Positions 10,503 through 24,176 are shown, numbered from the stretch's first letter. The stretch: DNA of 64,000 nt from Lactifluus volemus (GCA_022376515.1 WTXI01000116.1:1-64000); one strand, 5' to 3'. Program-made: numbers and translations. Notes: a model not told the origin generated them from the sequence alone.

Positions 10503-10955
10503 CTACAGCGGCATGAAGACATGATTCAACATCATCGTGATTGAAAAGTACGAAGTACTGATTACATTATCGTGCAATGTGGCTATCATGGCGATCATAA
10601 CCGACTCACACTTGCCTCGCTTGGGACAAATGTGACATTTTGAGCCACTTCCAAGGTAGTCAAAGTAAAAGCCACAAATCTCTGGGTGTACCGTGTCCAC
10701 AAATGACTGATTGATTGTAAGATAGCAGACCAATAAAAAAACAAACAAGATGAGACTGACTGTGAATACATAAAGCCCACACTTGGGAAACAGACAATCA
10801 GCACCGTGACAACATTCACCAACATTGCGACCCTTGCTTACCTTTAAGCCCTCATTCCCCTCGTCATCCTTTTTTTTTTTTGCAGTATGACTGGCGCCAT
10901 CCATGGGTACAATCTTCGCTCTAAAGACAAGACCAAGATAGAACATTGCGACCAA
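10503..10955 (-). CDS. Small hypothetical protein with one membrane segment
   Basis: 150 codons. After a basic N-terminal part (HTAKKKKDD) comes one clear transmembrane segment (YVFTVSLILFVFLLVCYLTI), then a Cys-bearing stretch CHICPKRGKC. A membrane helix followed by a CXXC-X5-C cluster recalls the luminal domain of Src1/Heh inner nuclear membrane proteins, but the piece is far too short to assign. It could be an exon of a larger gene or a chance ORF. No function is given. Confidence 0.25.
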   Translation of the reverse strand: MVAMFYLGLVFRAKIVPMDGASHTAKKKKDDEGNEGLKVSKGRNVGECCHGADCLFPKCGLYVFTVSLILFVFLLVCYLTINQSFVDTVHPEICGFYFDYLGSGSKCHICPKRGKCESVMIAMIATLHDNVISTSYFSITMMLNHVFMPL

Positions 10956-11426
10956 GTTATCTTCATGTTCGACTCATTCGATGAGTCGTCCGTGGTACCT
11001 TCTACACCGCGTCCCCACCCATCCACACGGAATACAGGCAGAAATGATATCGAGGTGACCAGTTGGCGTTTTGAGTCCGGGCTGAGAATCCTATGCAGAG
11101 CAGTGATGCCAGTTTCCCTCAGACACAGATGCCGCGGAACTACGCGCTCCGCGCCAACAAACTACCGCACCCCCCTCCACCCCTGACATTCTAAAATCCA
11201 GGAAAGGGGTGGAAGTCAGTCAGTCATGGTGGTTGGAAGGGGGGTCCACTGCGTCTTCAGGCACGGGCGCGGAGACCCGCCACGACAACATCCGGAGTCA
11301 TCAATACACCTGCGCGGTGCACAGAGACTGTGACTTGGACGAGGAGGGGAAGCTGCGCGGTTAGGAGTAGAGCTGCAGCGTCGTCTGGATGCAAGGAGCA
11401 TCCATCTCGAACAAAAAGCCAAGCAG

Positions 11427-11720
11427 TTGAGGATGGAGTCGTGGATGTTAAAGCAACGCGCAGAGCGTTTGGTCCGCGAGGCGGATGAGGTGGACAGGAT
11501 TATCGAGCGCAAGACGAAGGAAGGTACGTTCGATGAAGACTCCGAGTCAGAGATGTCCGAGTCCGAGTCTACCATGATGGTGTGCGACGAGGAGGAGGAG
11601 GAGGAGGTGCGAGCGTCACAGCGACCCCAGTCCTATGCTCCGACAGAGGTTTACTCTGAGTCGGAGCAAGAAACGTGGGCATTGTTGTATCAACAACAAG
11701 GAGTTTTTCTGCAACGTTAA
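11427..11720 (+). CDS. Coiled-coil and acidic ORF, probably one exon
   Basis: The frame is open from about 11360, upstream of its first ATG, and reads as a heptad-rich helix (LEQKAKQLRMESWMLKQRAE, RLVREADEVDRIIERK) followed by an acidic Ser/Glu segment (EDSESEMSESEST, DEEEEEEV). The stop is at 11718-11720. Upstream, plus-strand ORF 10887-11186 may be another exon, but the join could not be set. No family was recognised. Confidence 0.3.
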   Translation: MRMESWMLKQRAERLVREADEVDRIIERKTKEGTFDEDSESEMSESESTMMVCDEEEEEEVRASQRPQSYAPTEVYSESEQETWALLYQQQGVFLQR

Positions 11721-14072
11721 CATTGCCCAGGCCACGGACATGGAGGACTTGTAACAAGATCTGGACAAAGGGCTGATTATATACTTGTAACGAGTTCAAT
11801 CATCGATGATTTTAAGTTAGTTAGGCTGCATTGTTCTTCCTTATTATATCTTCGCATCTTTAGGATGCTCCACTATTTATTAATAATTGAAATTTATAGA
11901 CCCTGTCTGCTTATCGATGCGTCGCGTCGTTTCAAAAAAAAAGGAGGAATGAGAGCTTGCTAGGTGGTCCCTAGTCGGAAAATTGAGGTGTGTCTGAATC
12001 AGGCCAGTCGGAGTCAATTTTACTCGGCAACGTGTAATGCATAAACCACACAATGTGGGGGTTGTCAATAAGAGAAACAAAAAGAGAAAATGACGTGTAG
12101 TCAAAAAATACATGAGTGACTCATTCGTCCTTCACTCATGCCTTTCAGAAATGGGACTGCCTCTTTGTTTAACCTCTTTTTGCTAAGTGGCGTCTGTTCA
12201 GCCGCCATGACGTTACAATACGCCTTGACGATTCGCTCACCACGACGACGCGGATCTGGATCTTGTGTGCCTCTGCCAAAAGGCAGGGAAGAAGCTCTTG
12301 AAGTGTAAAATGTCTGTCGAAATATGGTGATGAACCTGATGAGTGCCTTCTCCGCTGATCTGATCCTCCTCCGCGTAGCCCAGGTCCTACTTAAGTAAGG
12401 AATCTTACATCACTACCAGCTGTATCACAGCTTTGGCGGGATTTGGGCAGACTCGGATCTTGTTTCCAAGTCATCAAGAAACCAAAGCCGCTTGAGAAAA
12501 GAATGGGGGCCTAGTATCTGCCCTGAGGTGTCAAGATCCTGGCGGAGGAGAGAAAGATAGAAAATACAATAAACACTACGTACATGGCCATGCCACCCAG
12601 CTGTTGGTCACCCGTACCGAGTAGTAGGTGTCTGAGAGTATGTGATGATCATTGTCGTGCGAAAACGACATATGTTGTGGCACGTCACTCTTCAGTCGTG
12701 AAAAAGAGAGGTAACAACTTGAAGGCCTTTACCTACACGAAGACGGTCTCATTTCCATTTCCAAAGGAGACGTGACGACGATTCATATCAGACAGGCATG
12801 GCGTTTTGTATTGGGTTGCTTCAAACTCGATCGGAGAAGAACTGCGATACCGTGACCTCACACGCCACGTGTCAACACATATACCCGTGTTCTACTTTCG
12901 GCTCAGACCCCCACTGGATCCCAAGTCACCCACCACACCCTCCGGTTCGTCAGCTCATGTCCTACAGGCCTCAATACTCACATGGCCCTCAAAGCGTCCG
13001 CATATATCCCTAACAGTAATTCCATCCGTATGGTTAGCAGCGTCTCCTTGCAGCTGACCCGTGGGCCCGACTGGGCAGTAACTTGTACTCCGAGCAGGAC
13101 TTCGTTCAGTGGTACTTCAGTGAAGACGTGTTCTAAAAAACGTGGGATCATCTTGGCAGGTTTGATAAGGTTTTAGAGAGAGTAAGGATTGGCTCTGAAG
13201 GGGTAGGGAGGAGAGGCCCGGGGACGCTAGGTGCGTGGTTCCACCACTACTCTTATTTCTTCTACGGTCATCCTTACCTCCTGTTTCTTTAGCCCTTGCT
13301 TGTTAATTCCTGGTATTATCGTTATGTCGTCCAAATACAAATTGCAGCTGTCATACCGACACGGAGTACACGATACACGCTCACTCTGTGTTGCCCTAGC
13401 TTCATTTTTGGACACACTCATAACTTGCACTCCATGATACTAACACTTGGTCCCTCAACATACTGATGTTATGGCCAGCCTCAAGAGCACCCGTTGGAGG
13501 TGCAGCCGCAGGCGGCTCACCAGGGTGTCCACGGAACTGCGTGGCACAGGCAAGACCTGGCTCAGGCACATTGCAAGTCGTCTCCCAAACAACCAATACA
13601 CAAGACGGGTAAGGATTGAACCTTGCTCACCGTTTTCTTCATGAAGGGCTTCCAGAGTCCGGACCAGATCCGAGCCTTGGTAGTGAATAGGTATGTGTTA
13701 TTGGTCAGCGTAGCGAAAGTTGGGTTACTGTAAGCAAATTAATCTCTGGTACACTAGTCACTGGATCTCTAGATGTCTTTGGACAGCTGCCGTATCTTCT
13801 ACAAGCCAGAAAATGATGTCTCAGACAAAATACTCGATGCCATCAGCGACTTCAGAAAGAGAATACCTGAGCAAGAGACAAAACCTAGGCTCATCCGAGT
13901 CTCGAGAAGGGTTCAACTTTTGGGCAATGCGGTGGGTTTTAACGCAGTGACACAAATACTAGTACCTGACTTGATATTGAAGACGACTCTACTAGTACTG
14001 GCCGTACCTAAGACAAACTCGCTGGCGGTAACTGAATTCGCAGGATACGAATTTATATATATACATGTGACT
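11721..14072. other. Non-coding stretch; left edge of the tandem duplication
   Basis: No supported gene. From about 12460 the sequence resembles 22745 onward and 32416 onward, so it marks the first of three copies of the duplication border. Confidence 0.5.
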
Positions 14073-17000
14073 CTATTTAGATGAACTGTGAATGTATACC
14101 ATAGCCCAATTTAATCCATACACAAAATTCGACAGATCTACCTCCGTTCTATCTTTGCCACCAACCCAGGCTGTGTTAGCTCTATGAAGGTATGGCCGGT
14201 GAATGGGAGGAATCCACAAAAGGAGTTCTTTATCTTCCCCATACATCCACCCATCACTACTGACTGGGAACTTCTCCATAATGTGATCTTTATCAATATC
14301 TTCTGCTCTGCGTTTCCCTGCATGAAAAAACGTGTGATCTCGTAAGGTCGAGGTGATAGGCTGCCCATCCAAAGTGGACGCACCAGAGTTAGTCGATTGG
14401 GTGAGTCCGGTAGACGAGCCCACAACACCCTGTCCTGTTGTGGTATCCCACATGCGAATCGTGCAATCTCCCGAGGCCGAAACGATCCGCTGTCCGTCTG
14501 GTGAGAATGCAACCGAGTTGACCCATTCAGTGTGTCCAACAAACGGGCCCGCTACGGCCTCTCCTGTAGCAGAATCCCACAAGCGAATCGTGCGATCGGC
14601 CGAGGCGGATGCAATGCGCCGCCCGTCCGGCGAGAATGTAACAGAGGCGACGGTATTGACGTGTCCAGTAAATGGGCCTACTACTGCTTGTCCTGTCACA
14701 GAATCCCACACGCGAATCGTGCAATCGAGCGAGGCCGACGCGATTCTCTGCCCGTCCGGTGAAAACGCGACAGATTTGACCAACTGAGTGTGACCATTGA
14801 ACGGGCCCGCTACGACCTTCCCTGTCACAGCATCCCATACTCGAATCGTGCGGTCATTCGAGGAAGAGGCGATGCGCTTCCCGTCTGGCGAGAATGCAAC
14901 AGAGAGGACCACATCAGTGTGTCCAGTACACGGGCCCACTACAACCTCTCCCGTCCTGGCATCCCACACACAAATCGTGCGATCGTGCGAGGCCGACGCG
15001 ATGCGTTGTCCGTCCGGCGAGAATGCAACAGAGTTGACCTCACCAGTATGTCCAGTAAACGGGCCCACTATAACATTTCCTGTCGTGGTATCCCACACGC
15101 GAATCGTGTGATCTCCCGAGGCCGAGGTGATCCGCTGCCCTTCAGGCGAGAAAGCAACAAGATAGACCCAATCGGTGTGACCAGTAAATGGACCTGCTGC
15201 GAGCTCTCCTGTTGCGGCATCCCACACACAAATTGTGCAATCTGTAGAGGCCGAGGCTATCCATTGCCCGTCTGGTGAGATTGCAACAGAGAAAATCGAT
15301 TGGGTATGTCCGGTAAAAGAGGCCCCTGCCACTCCTTTTCTGGGATGCCACACGCAAACCGTGCAATCATCCGAGGCCGAGGCAATGCGCTGCCCGTCAG
15401 GTGAGACCGAAATAGAAAATATGGAAGCTGTGTGTCCAGTAAATGGGCCTGCTACGATCTGACCTGTTTCGGAATCCCAGATGCAAATCGTGCGATCGAG
15501 CGAGCCTGAGGTGATGCGTTTCCCGTCCGGCGAGAATGCAATAGAGCAGATGGCACCGGTGTGTCCAGTAAATGGACCAGCTACCACTATTCCTGTTGCG
15601 GCATCCCACACACGAATCGTGCGATCGTCAGAGGCCGAAGCGACATGCTTCCCGTCCGGTGAGAATGCAACACAGCGGACCGGTTCGGTGTGTCCAGTAT
15701 ACGGGCCTGCTACGACCTCTCCAGTAGCAGCATCCCACATGCGAATCGTGCAATCAACAGGGGCAGAGGCGATATGTTTCCCGTCTGGTGAGAATGTGAC
15801 AAAGAGGACCTCGTCGATGTGTCCAATAAATGGCCCTGCTAAGACCTCTCCAGTTGCGGCATCCCAAATACGAATCGTGCGATCGTCCGAGCCCGAGGCG
15901 ATGTGTTGACCGTTCGATGAAAATGCAACGCACCTGACGTAATTCTTGTGTCCAGTAAATGGTCCTGCTACGACCTGTCCTGTTGCGGCATCCCACACGC
16001 AAATCGTGCAATCGGCCGAGGCCGATGCGATTCGTTTCCCGTCGGGCGAGAATGCAACAGACAGGACAAAATTGGTGTGTCCAGTAAACGGCCCCGCTAC
16101 AACTTCCCCCGTTGTAGCATCCCACACCCGAGTCGTGTAATCTCGCGAGGCTGATGCGATCCGCTGCCCATCTGGCGAGAATACAACAGAGTCGACTGGT
16201 TCATCATGTGCTTGAATCGTCATTTCCAATGCTGGCCAATCAGACAACCGTCCGCGTCTCAAAGAAAATGTGTGGGGGAATAGGTGAAGGTGGTGCTCGA
16301 CGACACGGGAAGAAGATGGCGCAAAAGGGAGAGCAGATATATATATATGCGGGACGCTTCTTGATATAGCCATTCCGAAATATCGCACAAACGCGAACGC
16401 ATCATCCACTAATGCCAACAGATTTTCAACCTCTGATTGGAATGATTGCTGAAATTGTACCCAAATAGTTATTACATGTCCTATAACATGATTAGAGGCG
16501 CCCACCTTCTGCTGATCAGACCGCAACCATGTGTTCAGGGATGCCAATGCTCGTGATCCAAGACCGACACTGTTCTTGATGCTAAGCACCTCCAGCCAAA
16601 ACAGAAACCTTGTCTCGAACAGCGATCGAAGTTTTGGAAACAGATCCTGTTCAATATCAAGAAGTTCTAAATGATCCCCCCAAAAAACGCAGCCATACGA
16701 TAGAGCAGGTGGAACATATTTCACAATTCGAGATTCGAGATCTGGCACGTCCCTGTTGGCAACGTATGACGATTCGAATTTGCAAATGTTGAACTTGAGG
16801 CCATTCAGCATTAATCCAAGACAGGAATGTGCCAGCTGATGGTGAGCCCTGCCAAGGTCGATGTGGAATTCCCCACTCTTCTCATTGGCCAGGAAGTCAC
16901 GAAATGAGGTGTGGAGAGGGACGATTGGGAGGGTATCGTCGGATGAGGTCACATTACTGAGAAGTGAGCCAAGGTGACGGAGCATCTCAACGACGCATTC

Positions 17001-19485
17001 CGAATCCTCGGGGTCAGGGTCCTCGGGGTCATCCAGGGGTGAATGTCGTCGCAGAGTAGTCAATGAACGGATGGAAAGGGGTACGAAAGCAGCAAAAAGC
17101 TGCCCCATCACGGAACGAAATAGGGCCTGTGCTGCAACCGGCTTGAAGTACCCTTCTAGAACTTCTCCATATAGCTGGTCCAACGGATCTTGCCCATCCC
17201 GACCTCGAGAGTGCCCCAATAGACGCTGTATCACCTGCTTCTTGCTAAACCCAAAGCTGGGAGGAGGACTGTTTATCAGCCCGGAAGCAACGGCTGCCCA
17301 CTGAAACAATCCTTCTGCTGCCTTTGCGAGTTCAACACCATGTCGTTCGAACAGGTTGAAAGGGAGTTCGTTCCGGAGATATAACCCAATATCTTGCTCC
17401 GTTTTCGTGGCCAGTTTGTGATCATCCATATACAGGGTGCGCACGGACAACGCATTACAGAATGCACGTTCCATACCGTTCTCCGGCCTTGAGGTGATGA
17501 GGATACGGAAATTGGATGGCAACTCGAACAGATGTTGAGCTATAAATTTGTGCAACCCGTTTTGACCGATCGCATCACCACTCTCATCCAACGCATCGAT
17601 CACGATAAGGATTGGGTCGCTAGAGTGAACGTTCTTGACTGGTTCGAGGAGAAGGGATTCGAAAAGTGTGCGATAATGTCGAGTATTCCGAAGAGATGGA
17701 TTATTCTTCAGTACCCTCCCGAGCGCTAATTTGAACGGATGATAGCGATCGGAGAGATCGCGAGCGAGCGTCGTGAACAGCTGGTAAGCTTCATCTTTGG
17801 ATCCCTCTTTCCGCAAAAATGCGAAGTAACTGCAGAGGCACTTATTCTCGAACAGTCGTGCGACCTCATGTGCGATTGAAGACTTTCCTGTGCCTGCTTG
17901 GCCGAGGAGGACGAGCCCACGTGGAGATTCAGGACTCTCGACCCACTTGACGATATGATCCAAAAAGTCTTCGCGTGTGCCCGGAAGACAGCGCTTCCCA
18001 TCGCCAAATTGCCAGCCTCCTTTGTAAGGCAATTCTCTAATGTTTGCCTGCAATTCTTTGTGCCCTCGTCAGGAAGATTGCCCGACAATCGTATCACCAT
18101 TAGGACTACGCACCAGCTTCTAGCACAGCAATCCCAGTGACGACAGCAGTACTCGCGAGGAAATTATCTCGCAGTCGAGCAAGGTTTGTGCGATACTCAT
18201 CAATTTCGCATCAACCTGGCGGATAACATTCTTCAAAGTCCGCTTTCCTAAATCAAATCTTTATTATGATCAATGACCAGAGAGAGGGTCAACACAGCGT
18301 ACCGACTTGCACATCCTCCGCATACGATGTGATAAAATTGGCACATTCCGAGACACACTCCAGCATCTCATCCAGGATCTTTGGTTGCGTAGACTCCGGG
18401 TCCATGTTCCTCAGAACGTCCGCTTTCTTTGCAAAGTCAAACGCGTCCAGGATTGCCTGAAGTAATGTTCTGACGTTGTCGTCACGCTTCAACTGGAGTA
18501 GCAAAGTCTGACGGTAGAAAATATTGAGCTATCAATATCCTCCAACAGAGCACGGAGACACACCTCTGGAATCTTTGAGAGCAGCTTCCATGCTAGCTGT
18601 GCATGGGGGAGCAACTGAAGCGCAAAAGCTAGCTCAGAAAAGCAACGGAGAAAATTGATGAGACATACTTCTGCGATTGGACCGATAGTGTCGAGTACTT
18701 GCTTGATAACACCAATCGCACCTTCCCATGCCGTCATCGTATCCATACCTTTCATGGCTTCCTCGGCACGATCCACAGTACGTGAGATCTCCGTGTGGCC
18801 ATCTTGCCCTTGTCCCACAGGGGTGTTACCCCCGGTTGGAAGGTCACCAGGACATGCACCACCTTCTTCAGCACCACGATTGTCCAGTGCTATCGCCGTA
18901 GGACTTGGGGTAGTGGCTGCCGCATTTAGAGAGTTCGTCGAGGCGGTGATAGTCAATATGAGTGTAGCCGGCTCTCTTAGGTGTCTACCAGGTCCATCAG
19001 CACCGCTGAAAATAATCTCGAGTTCTACGTGTATGATGCTTAGCAAGCGCATGAGTAAGGACTCGAAGGAATAGACGAACCGCGTCGAGCTTCGCAGGTG
19101 ATCTCCTGACTTCCGATAAGGATGTCTGTCCGCACGGTCCTCTTCGCATAAAGAGATATTGTAATACTGGAGAGTGGTGGTGAAGCACTGCAGGAGAGTC
19201 AGTTGGACCTGGGTATAAAAATCCGACACTGGCAGCTCTCACAATGCATCAACTTTTTCGTTCCACTCCACGTGCTGCGCTACGCTCTGCCTTGATCGTG
19301 TCTGCCATGTATTCTTCCCGTTGGTCACTGTAACATAAAACTGTCGCTCTTTACCTGGGAGGAGTTTGAGACGAGGAAGATTGTGCGCCCTGAGGACTGA
19401 CAAGAGGGAGAGATTTAGTATTTATCAGAGTAGAATTGCCAAGATAGGCACCAGTGACCTCGAGCTGGGGTATACTTGATTGCAT
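14073..19485 (-). CDS. C2-NACHT-WD40 STAND (NLR-like) protein, copy 1, with a one-base frameshift
   Basis: Fungal NLR-like protein. Members of this family act in non-self recognition and incompatibility (established for HET-D/HET-E); the role here is inferred. Exons on the minus strand, from splice signals: 19485-19452, 19396-19243, 19187 to about 19080, about 19010-18669, 18614-18564, 18507-18303, 18247-18114, 18055-16506, 16448-14073; the third/fourth junction is uncertain. Exons 1-4 encode a C2 domain (LEVTVLRAHNLP, NTWQTRSRQSVAQHVEWNEK, SLYAKRTVRTDILIGSQEIT), followed by a helical region. The large exon holds NACHT: CLPGTREDF, Walker A GQAGTGKSS, Walker B LIVIDALDES. Then come 14 WD40 repeats, enough for two seven-bladed propellers, and a tail with ELLLWIPPIHRPYL. 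Near 18205 one base is missing relative to copy 2, which puts NACHT out of frame. The start is the first in-frame Met before the C2 domain. Confidence 0.85.
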
Positions 19486-19819
19486 TCCGCTGGCCTGATC
19501 GCTGATCGCACTAATCAAAGGCAATTATCTGAGTAAATACTAGAATCGAAAACGAAGATGGAGAGACTGATGTACCCGATTCCGGAGTTTGGAGGATCTG
19601 GGCTATAATAATGGTTAACGGGAACATCGGCATCAGGTGTGAAAGGCGTTGGCATACGTATTCGGTTGTGGAAGAGCCATCGTAGAGTGAAGTGAGAAGT
19701 TGAGACAAGCACTGGTGCTGCTGTTGGCAGTCCCGACTCGGAGGGCGCTTCATCGTTGGGAACAAATAACCAACAACAGTTACGTGACATTTGGCCGCGG
19801 AATCGCACTGGCAGCCCAA

Positions 19820-21364
19820 ACTTTTTTGCGCGAGTAGGGCAATTCTTTGGATTTATGCTAGTACACATTCTTACTTCCGCACGCTGGAATACTTCACTGG
19901 AAAGGGCCGGCGTTAGGCTGAAAATGCTGGGGTTCAGGTATCCTTGCAAGGTCGATGCCCAATCTTAACGAATGAACGTTAATGAACCTTCGTAAAGAAG
20001 CGTCTTGACAAAGAGATATGAATTATAACAGTCAATTACATAGTCCCGATACGATGAAGATGCCCTCCACTGAAAGACTGCCTATGGTCCTGAATCAGAC
20101 GAATCCTTGTACATCCAGTTCCTTTTATCTTTTCAAGTAGAAAATGTCAATGCAAGTGGCCCATGCCTTAAGTCTATGCTCTAGCGAAAAATGATACGCT
20201 GACTCTTCGAGAGGTTGACGAATCCGAAGGGTACGGCTAGGGCACCACTGGGGAATTTGACTTCGTCGCTTGTTGAGTGCGTGCCCCTGGCGAAGCCTGA
20301 GGAAGCTACATATGTCTCATGCTTAGCAGTGGCAACGGTAGAGTCTGCAGCTGCTACATTCCGGACAGTACAAGGGTATCTTGGGCATTTCCAGGGCTAA
20401 ACGCATCGGAGCAGACGGACCGCAGAAAGGAAGAATCTTCGCGCAGGTGTCGTTGCCGCGCGAGTTGACCCCTTATAAGTTGCTACTTTGCTCCCTCCCA
20501 TTCTTGCGAATTTCACTTTCTTTTGATCAGAGTTAGGTCAGCAGGAAGGCGGATATCTAGCGACGGAGATGGTTTTATAGGAAGCAAGGATGGTTGGGGA
20601 GAATGGGCGACTCAACGACTAACGAAATGAACAGCAAGCAACCAGTGAGTGAGACCAGGAAGGACGCAGGCCCAGGTGAGAGGACTCGGAGCGGACGTCG
20701 GAGTTTGGGTACCATAGCAAATCACGGAGCGCTGAGGCCTCTTCCGACCGCTTGTCTTTACCTCTGACCTCCTTCACCATCACCCGCAGCAGCTAACAGC
20801 TGCCCACTCTCAGGATCGACGTCAGCGGCGTGAGAAACTACAGAAGGGATAACGGTGATGGAACATGTCGCCCAGACGGGTTTGCTGGATGACTACCTAA
20901 CCATCTCAATGGCGGGTGCCAGTGGGAGACGAAGAGAGTGGGCTTTATTCGGAACCGACATGGAGATATAATGTACGCTATCTAACGATGTCACTTGTCT
21001 TCTAAAAAAATGCTGAGCTTGCATCCTACCTCGTTATGTAGGCAATCGTTTTGCCTCCTCCGAGTCGTGTGCCATGTGATCGTTCCCACCAGCTTCGACA
21101 GCGTGGTTTCGCTGCAGTGTCTTCATTTTCTTCTGTATTTCCTTTTGGTTTTGAGACCCTTAGAGACTAAATTGCTAAAATTGCATCAGATTCACTTCCG
21201 AGCAAACTCACACTAACCGCGCAGTAGTCGGGATGCGTATGTCGCGTCAAGTGATTGAAGAACTCACTAACTCACTTCAGTTGACCGCCTGAAAAACTGA
21301 AATAGCCACTTTCGACGGCTCTCACAGATTTCGGTTTTTGCCTCACACAAGCAACCCGGGTTTC
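19820..21364. other. Intergenic part of duplication unit 1
   Basis: No gene seen. Much of it aligns with 29743-31100 in unit 2. Confidence 0.5.
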
Positions 21365-22245
21365 CGCGCGCAGGTCAGAAGTTATATTGATGATGTCCTT
21401 GTCCCGATGCTCTCCACACGCATTAACATGACGCTCTCCCCGACCTGGGCACGGCTCTGATTCATTGGCTTATACGGATCATGATCGAGATCGCTCAGAG
21501 CGCGCTATCTCACCCTCTCAGGCAGCATACATCATCATCAAATGCTTTGGGGCTGCCGACTCCAAGTTGCAGAAAACTCCCATGCTACCGAATGCAGTTT
21601 ATTCGAAGGACGACATCCCCTCTGGTCCATCCCACGTTACCAGAAAGAAGAATTCACGCTACCGCGAGGCCACCAAGGCGATCGGGAGTCTCATGCACGC
21701 TGCGGTAGCTACCCGGCCGGACATAGATTTCACCGTATTCACCTTATCAATAATCCGGGGGAGCACCATTGGAAAGTCGAGCAGATCTTCTGTTACCTTT
21801 CTGGCACCAAGGACCTCGAACTCAGCTTCGGTGGAGACGCCACGCTTTGTACGGTTGCACAGACGCCAACGGTGTTACTCGTACGCAGCCACACCGGCAC
21901 GCCATGTCTGGGCACGCATTTTCTATTGATGGAAAGCGGTCTTCGGAGTTCACATGAGCAAGGTCTTGTGACACTCTCAACTGCAGAGTCGTCAGGATGT
22001 GATGGCAACGCATGCTGAAAGGAGGTTGTCTGGCTTCACGCCTAGCAGGAGAGCTTGTATCCATCACTTTATATCACAATTATGTTACTCTACAACTACT
22101 AGGCGCACTGAAGCTCACCACAGACGATAAATAGTGAGATCTAACCAAGCATATTGACCTACGCAACCATTTCATCACCGAACCTATCAGTGTGGGGGAG
22201 ATCATGGTCTCGTGTTACCCAACAATGTGCTGACAAAGCCGGTAC
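21365..22245 (+). pseudogene. Ty1/copia RT-RNase H remnant (unit 1)
   Basis: C-terminal part of a copia polyprotein in shifting frames. It has the RT box SYIDDVL (about 21380), then SQAAYI, YREATKAIGSLMHAAVATRP, HWKVEQIFCYLSGTKDLELS, the RNase H landmark LVTLSTAES, and near the end KHIDLRNHFI and LTKP. At least two frame changes occur. No LTR was found beside it. Confidence 0.8.
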
Positions 22246-24176
22246 TCCTAGATGCTTGGAGAGTCCCAGTCGCCCGATACGCCGACTTAGGTCTGCGCCA
22301 TCGTGCAACTGAGCTTGCAAGGGAGTGTTGTAGTTCAATAGTACTAATATGGTGGGAGATGTTGGAGGGCCGAGGGGGGAACGCTGATGAATTGGGGATG
22401 GGTAGCTGATCATTACAAGCACCTGCGATGAACACTTGGATGATGTCTTGGATTCTCCGGAGGGACCCGTTTCAACTGCAGAACAGTTTGTGCCTCAAGC
22501 ACCCCTCTGTACCTATGGTCAGGTATGCCATTTGAAGATGCTCATCTGTGACCTACTAGTATGAAGGTCACATCATCGCACATCACAAATCAGATAAAAG
22601 CTGGGGCACATTGGGGCCGTACGCGAGCTCGACAACGCGTTGGGGTGAGGTGTAGCAGTAAAGGAAAGGCTCAGGTCGGGTTTTGGCACCTTGAGCTGTG
22701 AGTGTCACGTGAGCGAAGGAGCCGTCCCTCGTCGCGCAACGGCTATCCAGGCACCTAAAGTCCCTTGGGAAAGAATGACGGTCTAGTATCTGCCTTGAGG
22801 TTTTAAGATCCCGACGGTGGAGAGAAATATAAAACATACAAATAAATGTTACTTGAAAAGCTTCGTACATCGTCATCGGCCCCTTGGTCACCCGTACTGA
22901 AGAAGGTGCGTACGCGACGTTCATGGTCGTGCGAAAACGACGTACGTTATGCCACGTCACTCTTACACGAACGCGGTCTCACTGCCAGAGGAGAAGTGAG
23001 ATAAGCATGGTGTTACCCAGATTGGGTTTCTTCGCAACTTCTCAACCACGATCAGAGAAGAACTGCGCTTGGCCTCCAGTGCCTTCACCAACCAATACCG
23101 TGACCTCACACACCACATTTCAACGCATATACCCGTGATCCACTTTCCACTTAGATCCCCATTAGCCATCTCCATCTCAAGACACCCGCCGCGCCCTCCG
23201 GTTCGTCAACTTATCACGAGCCTCAAGATTCATATGGCCCTCAAACCATCCGCATATATTCCATCCGCATGGTTAGCAGAGTCTGCTTGCTTTCCAATAA
23301 AGCTTTCATTTCTGACGAGTGGTCCCAACTGGGCAGTGGCTATACTCAGAGCAGGTTTTCATTCACTGGTACCTCAGTGAAGACGCGTTCTCAGAAACAT
23401 GGGAGGATCTTGACAGGGTTTTCAAGACTTTAGGGAGTGTAACCATTGGCTCTGTGAAGGTGTAGGAGGGAGAGGAGCGCTAGGTGTGTGGTGCCACCAC
23501 CACTCTCATTTCGTCTGTGGTCACCCTGCTGGAATGTTATAGCGGAGTGGGAAAGGCTGTTGGGTACCGGTGATGGAGAAGACGATGCGCAGAGCGAGCA
23601 GGGGCTCGAGGAAGGGACGGCCGATGTCAAAGGCGCCCCGAGGGGTAACCCGACGCGGATAGCGGGCCGGCCGGTAATCATGATAACCCCTTCATTTTCG
23701 CTTCAAGATTAGTGTCTCAGTCTCATTTCGCAGGTGATGCAGTAGTCACCCCAGGCCGATCGAGCGGCCAATTTCGGGCAGTAGCATATGATATTTTTGT
23801 ACAGTAGCCTAAGTACTTCTGTACCCATTGACAGTCGTAAGGGCATCAATTGATTGCCCACTTTGTCCCCCAACTTTGTGTGATCTTTCTATCCCTCGTT
23901 ACCTCTCGTTTTCGCCTCGCGTGCCCATTATAACTTCGGAGTTGCAAACGCGATTTTACACCCATACCTTCCGTTTCTCTAGCCACTCATTTGATGTCAT
24001 CGTCATGTCATCCAAATACAAATTGCAGCTGTCATACCGACTCCTACACGATACACGATACACGCTCTCATAGCTTGATTTCTGGACTGCTCTATTGGCC
24101 ATCCTCAGACAGACTCGGTGGCGCTAACTGAATTCGAAGGATTCACTAATCGGAGTTTGCATATATACATGTGACT
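22246..24176. other. Border between duplication units
   Basis: No supported gene. The end of unit 1 and the second copy of the border segment (about 22745-23460) lie here. Confidence 0.5.

Larger units (their letters stand above)
12460..22740. repeat. Segmental duplication unit 1
   Basis: A block of about 10 kb repeated directly at 22745-32415. Shared landmarks in the same order: the border segment ('GGCCTAGTATCTGCC' type), the segment AAATACAAATTGCAGCTGTC (13336, 24015), the NACHT-WD40 gene, a segment around GATGAAGATGCCCTCCACTG, and a copia RT remnant. Confidence 0.8.

Noticed and set aside
14138..16154. Many plus-strand and frame-shifted ORFs across the WD40 region
   Set aside because: They are shadows of the repeated WD40 coding sequence and repeat with its period.
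16449..16505. Second frameshift between NACHT and WD40 in NLR copy 2
   Set aside because: The difference falls in a 56/57-nt segment with GT...CTAAT...CAG signals in both copies; copy 1 only reads through because 57 is a multiple of three.
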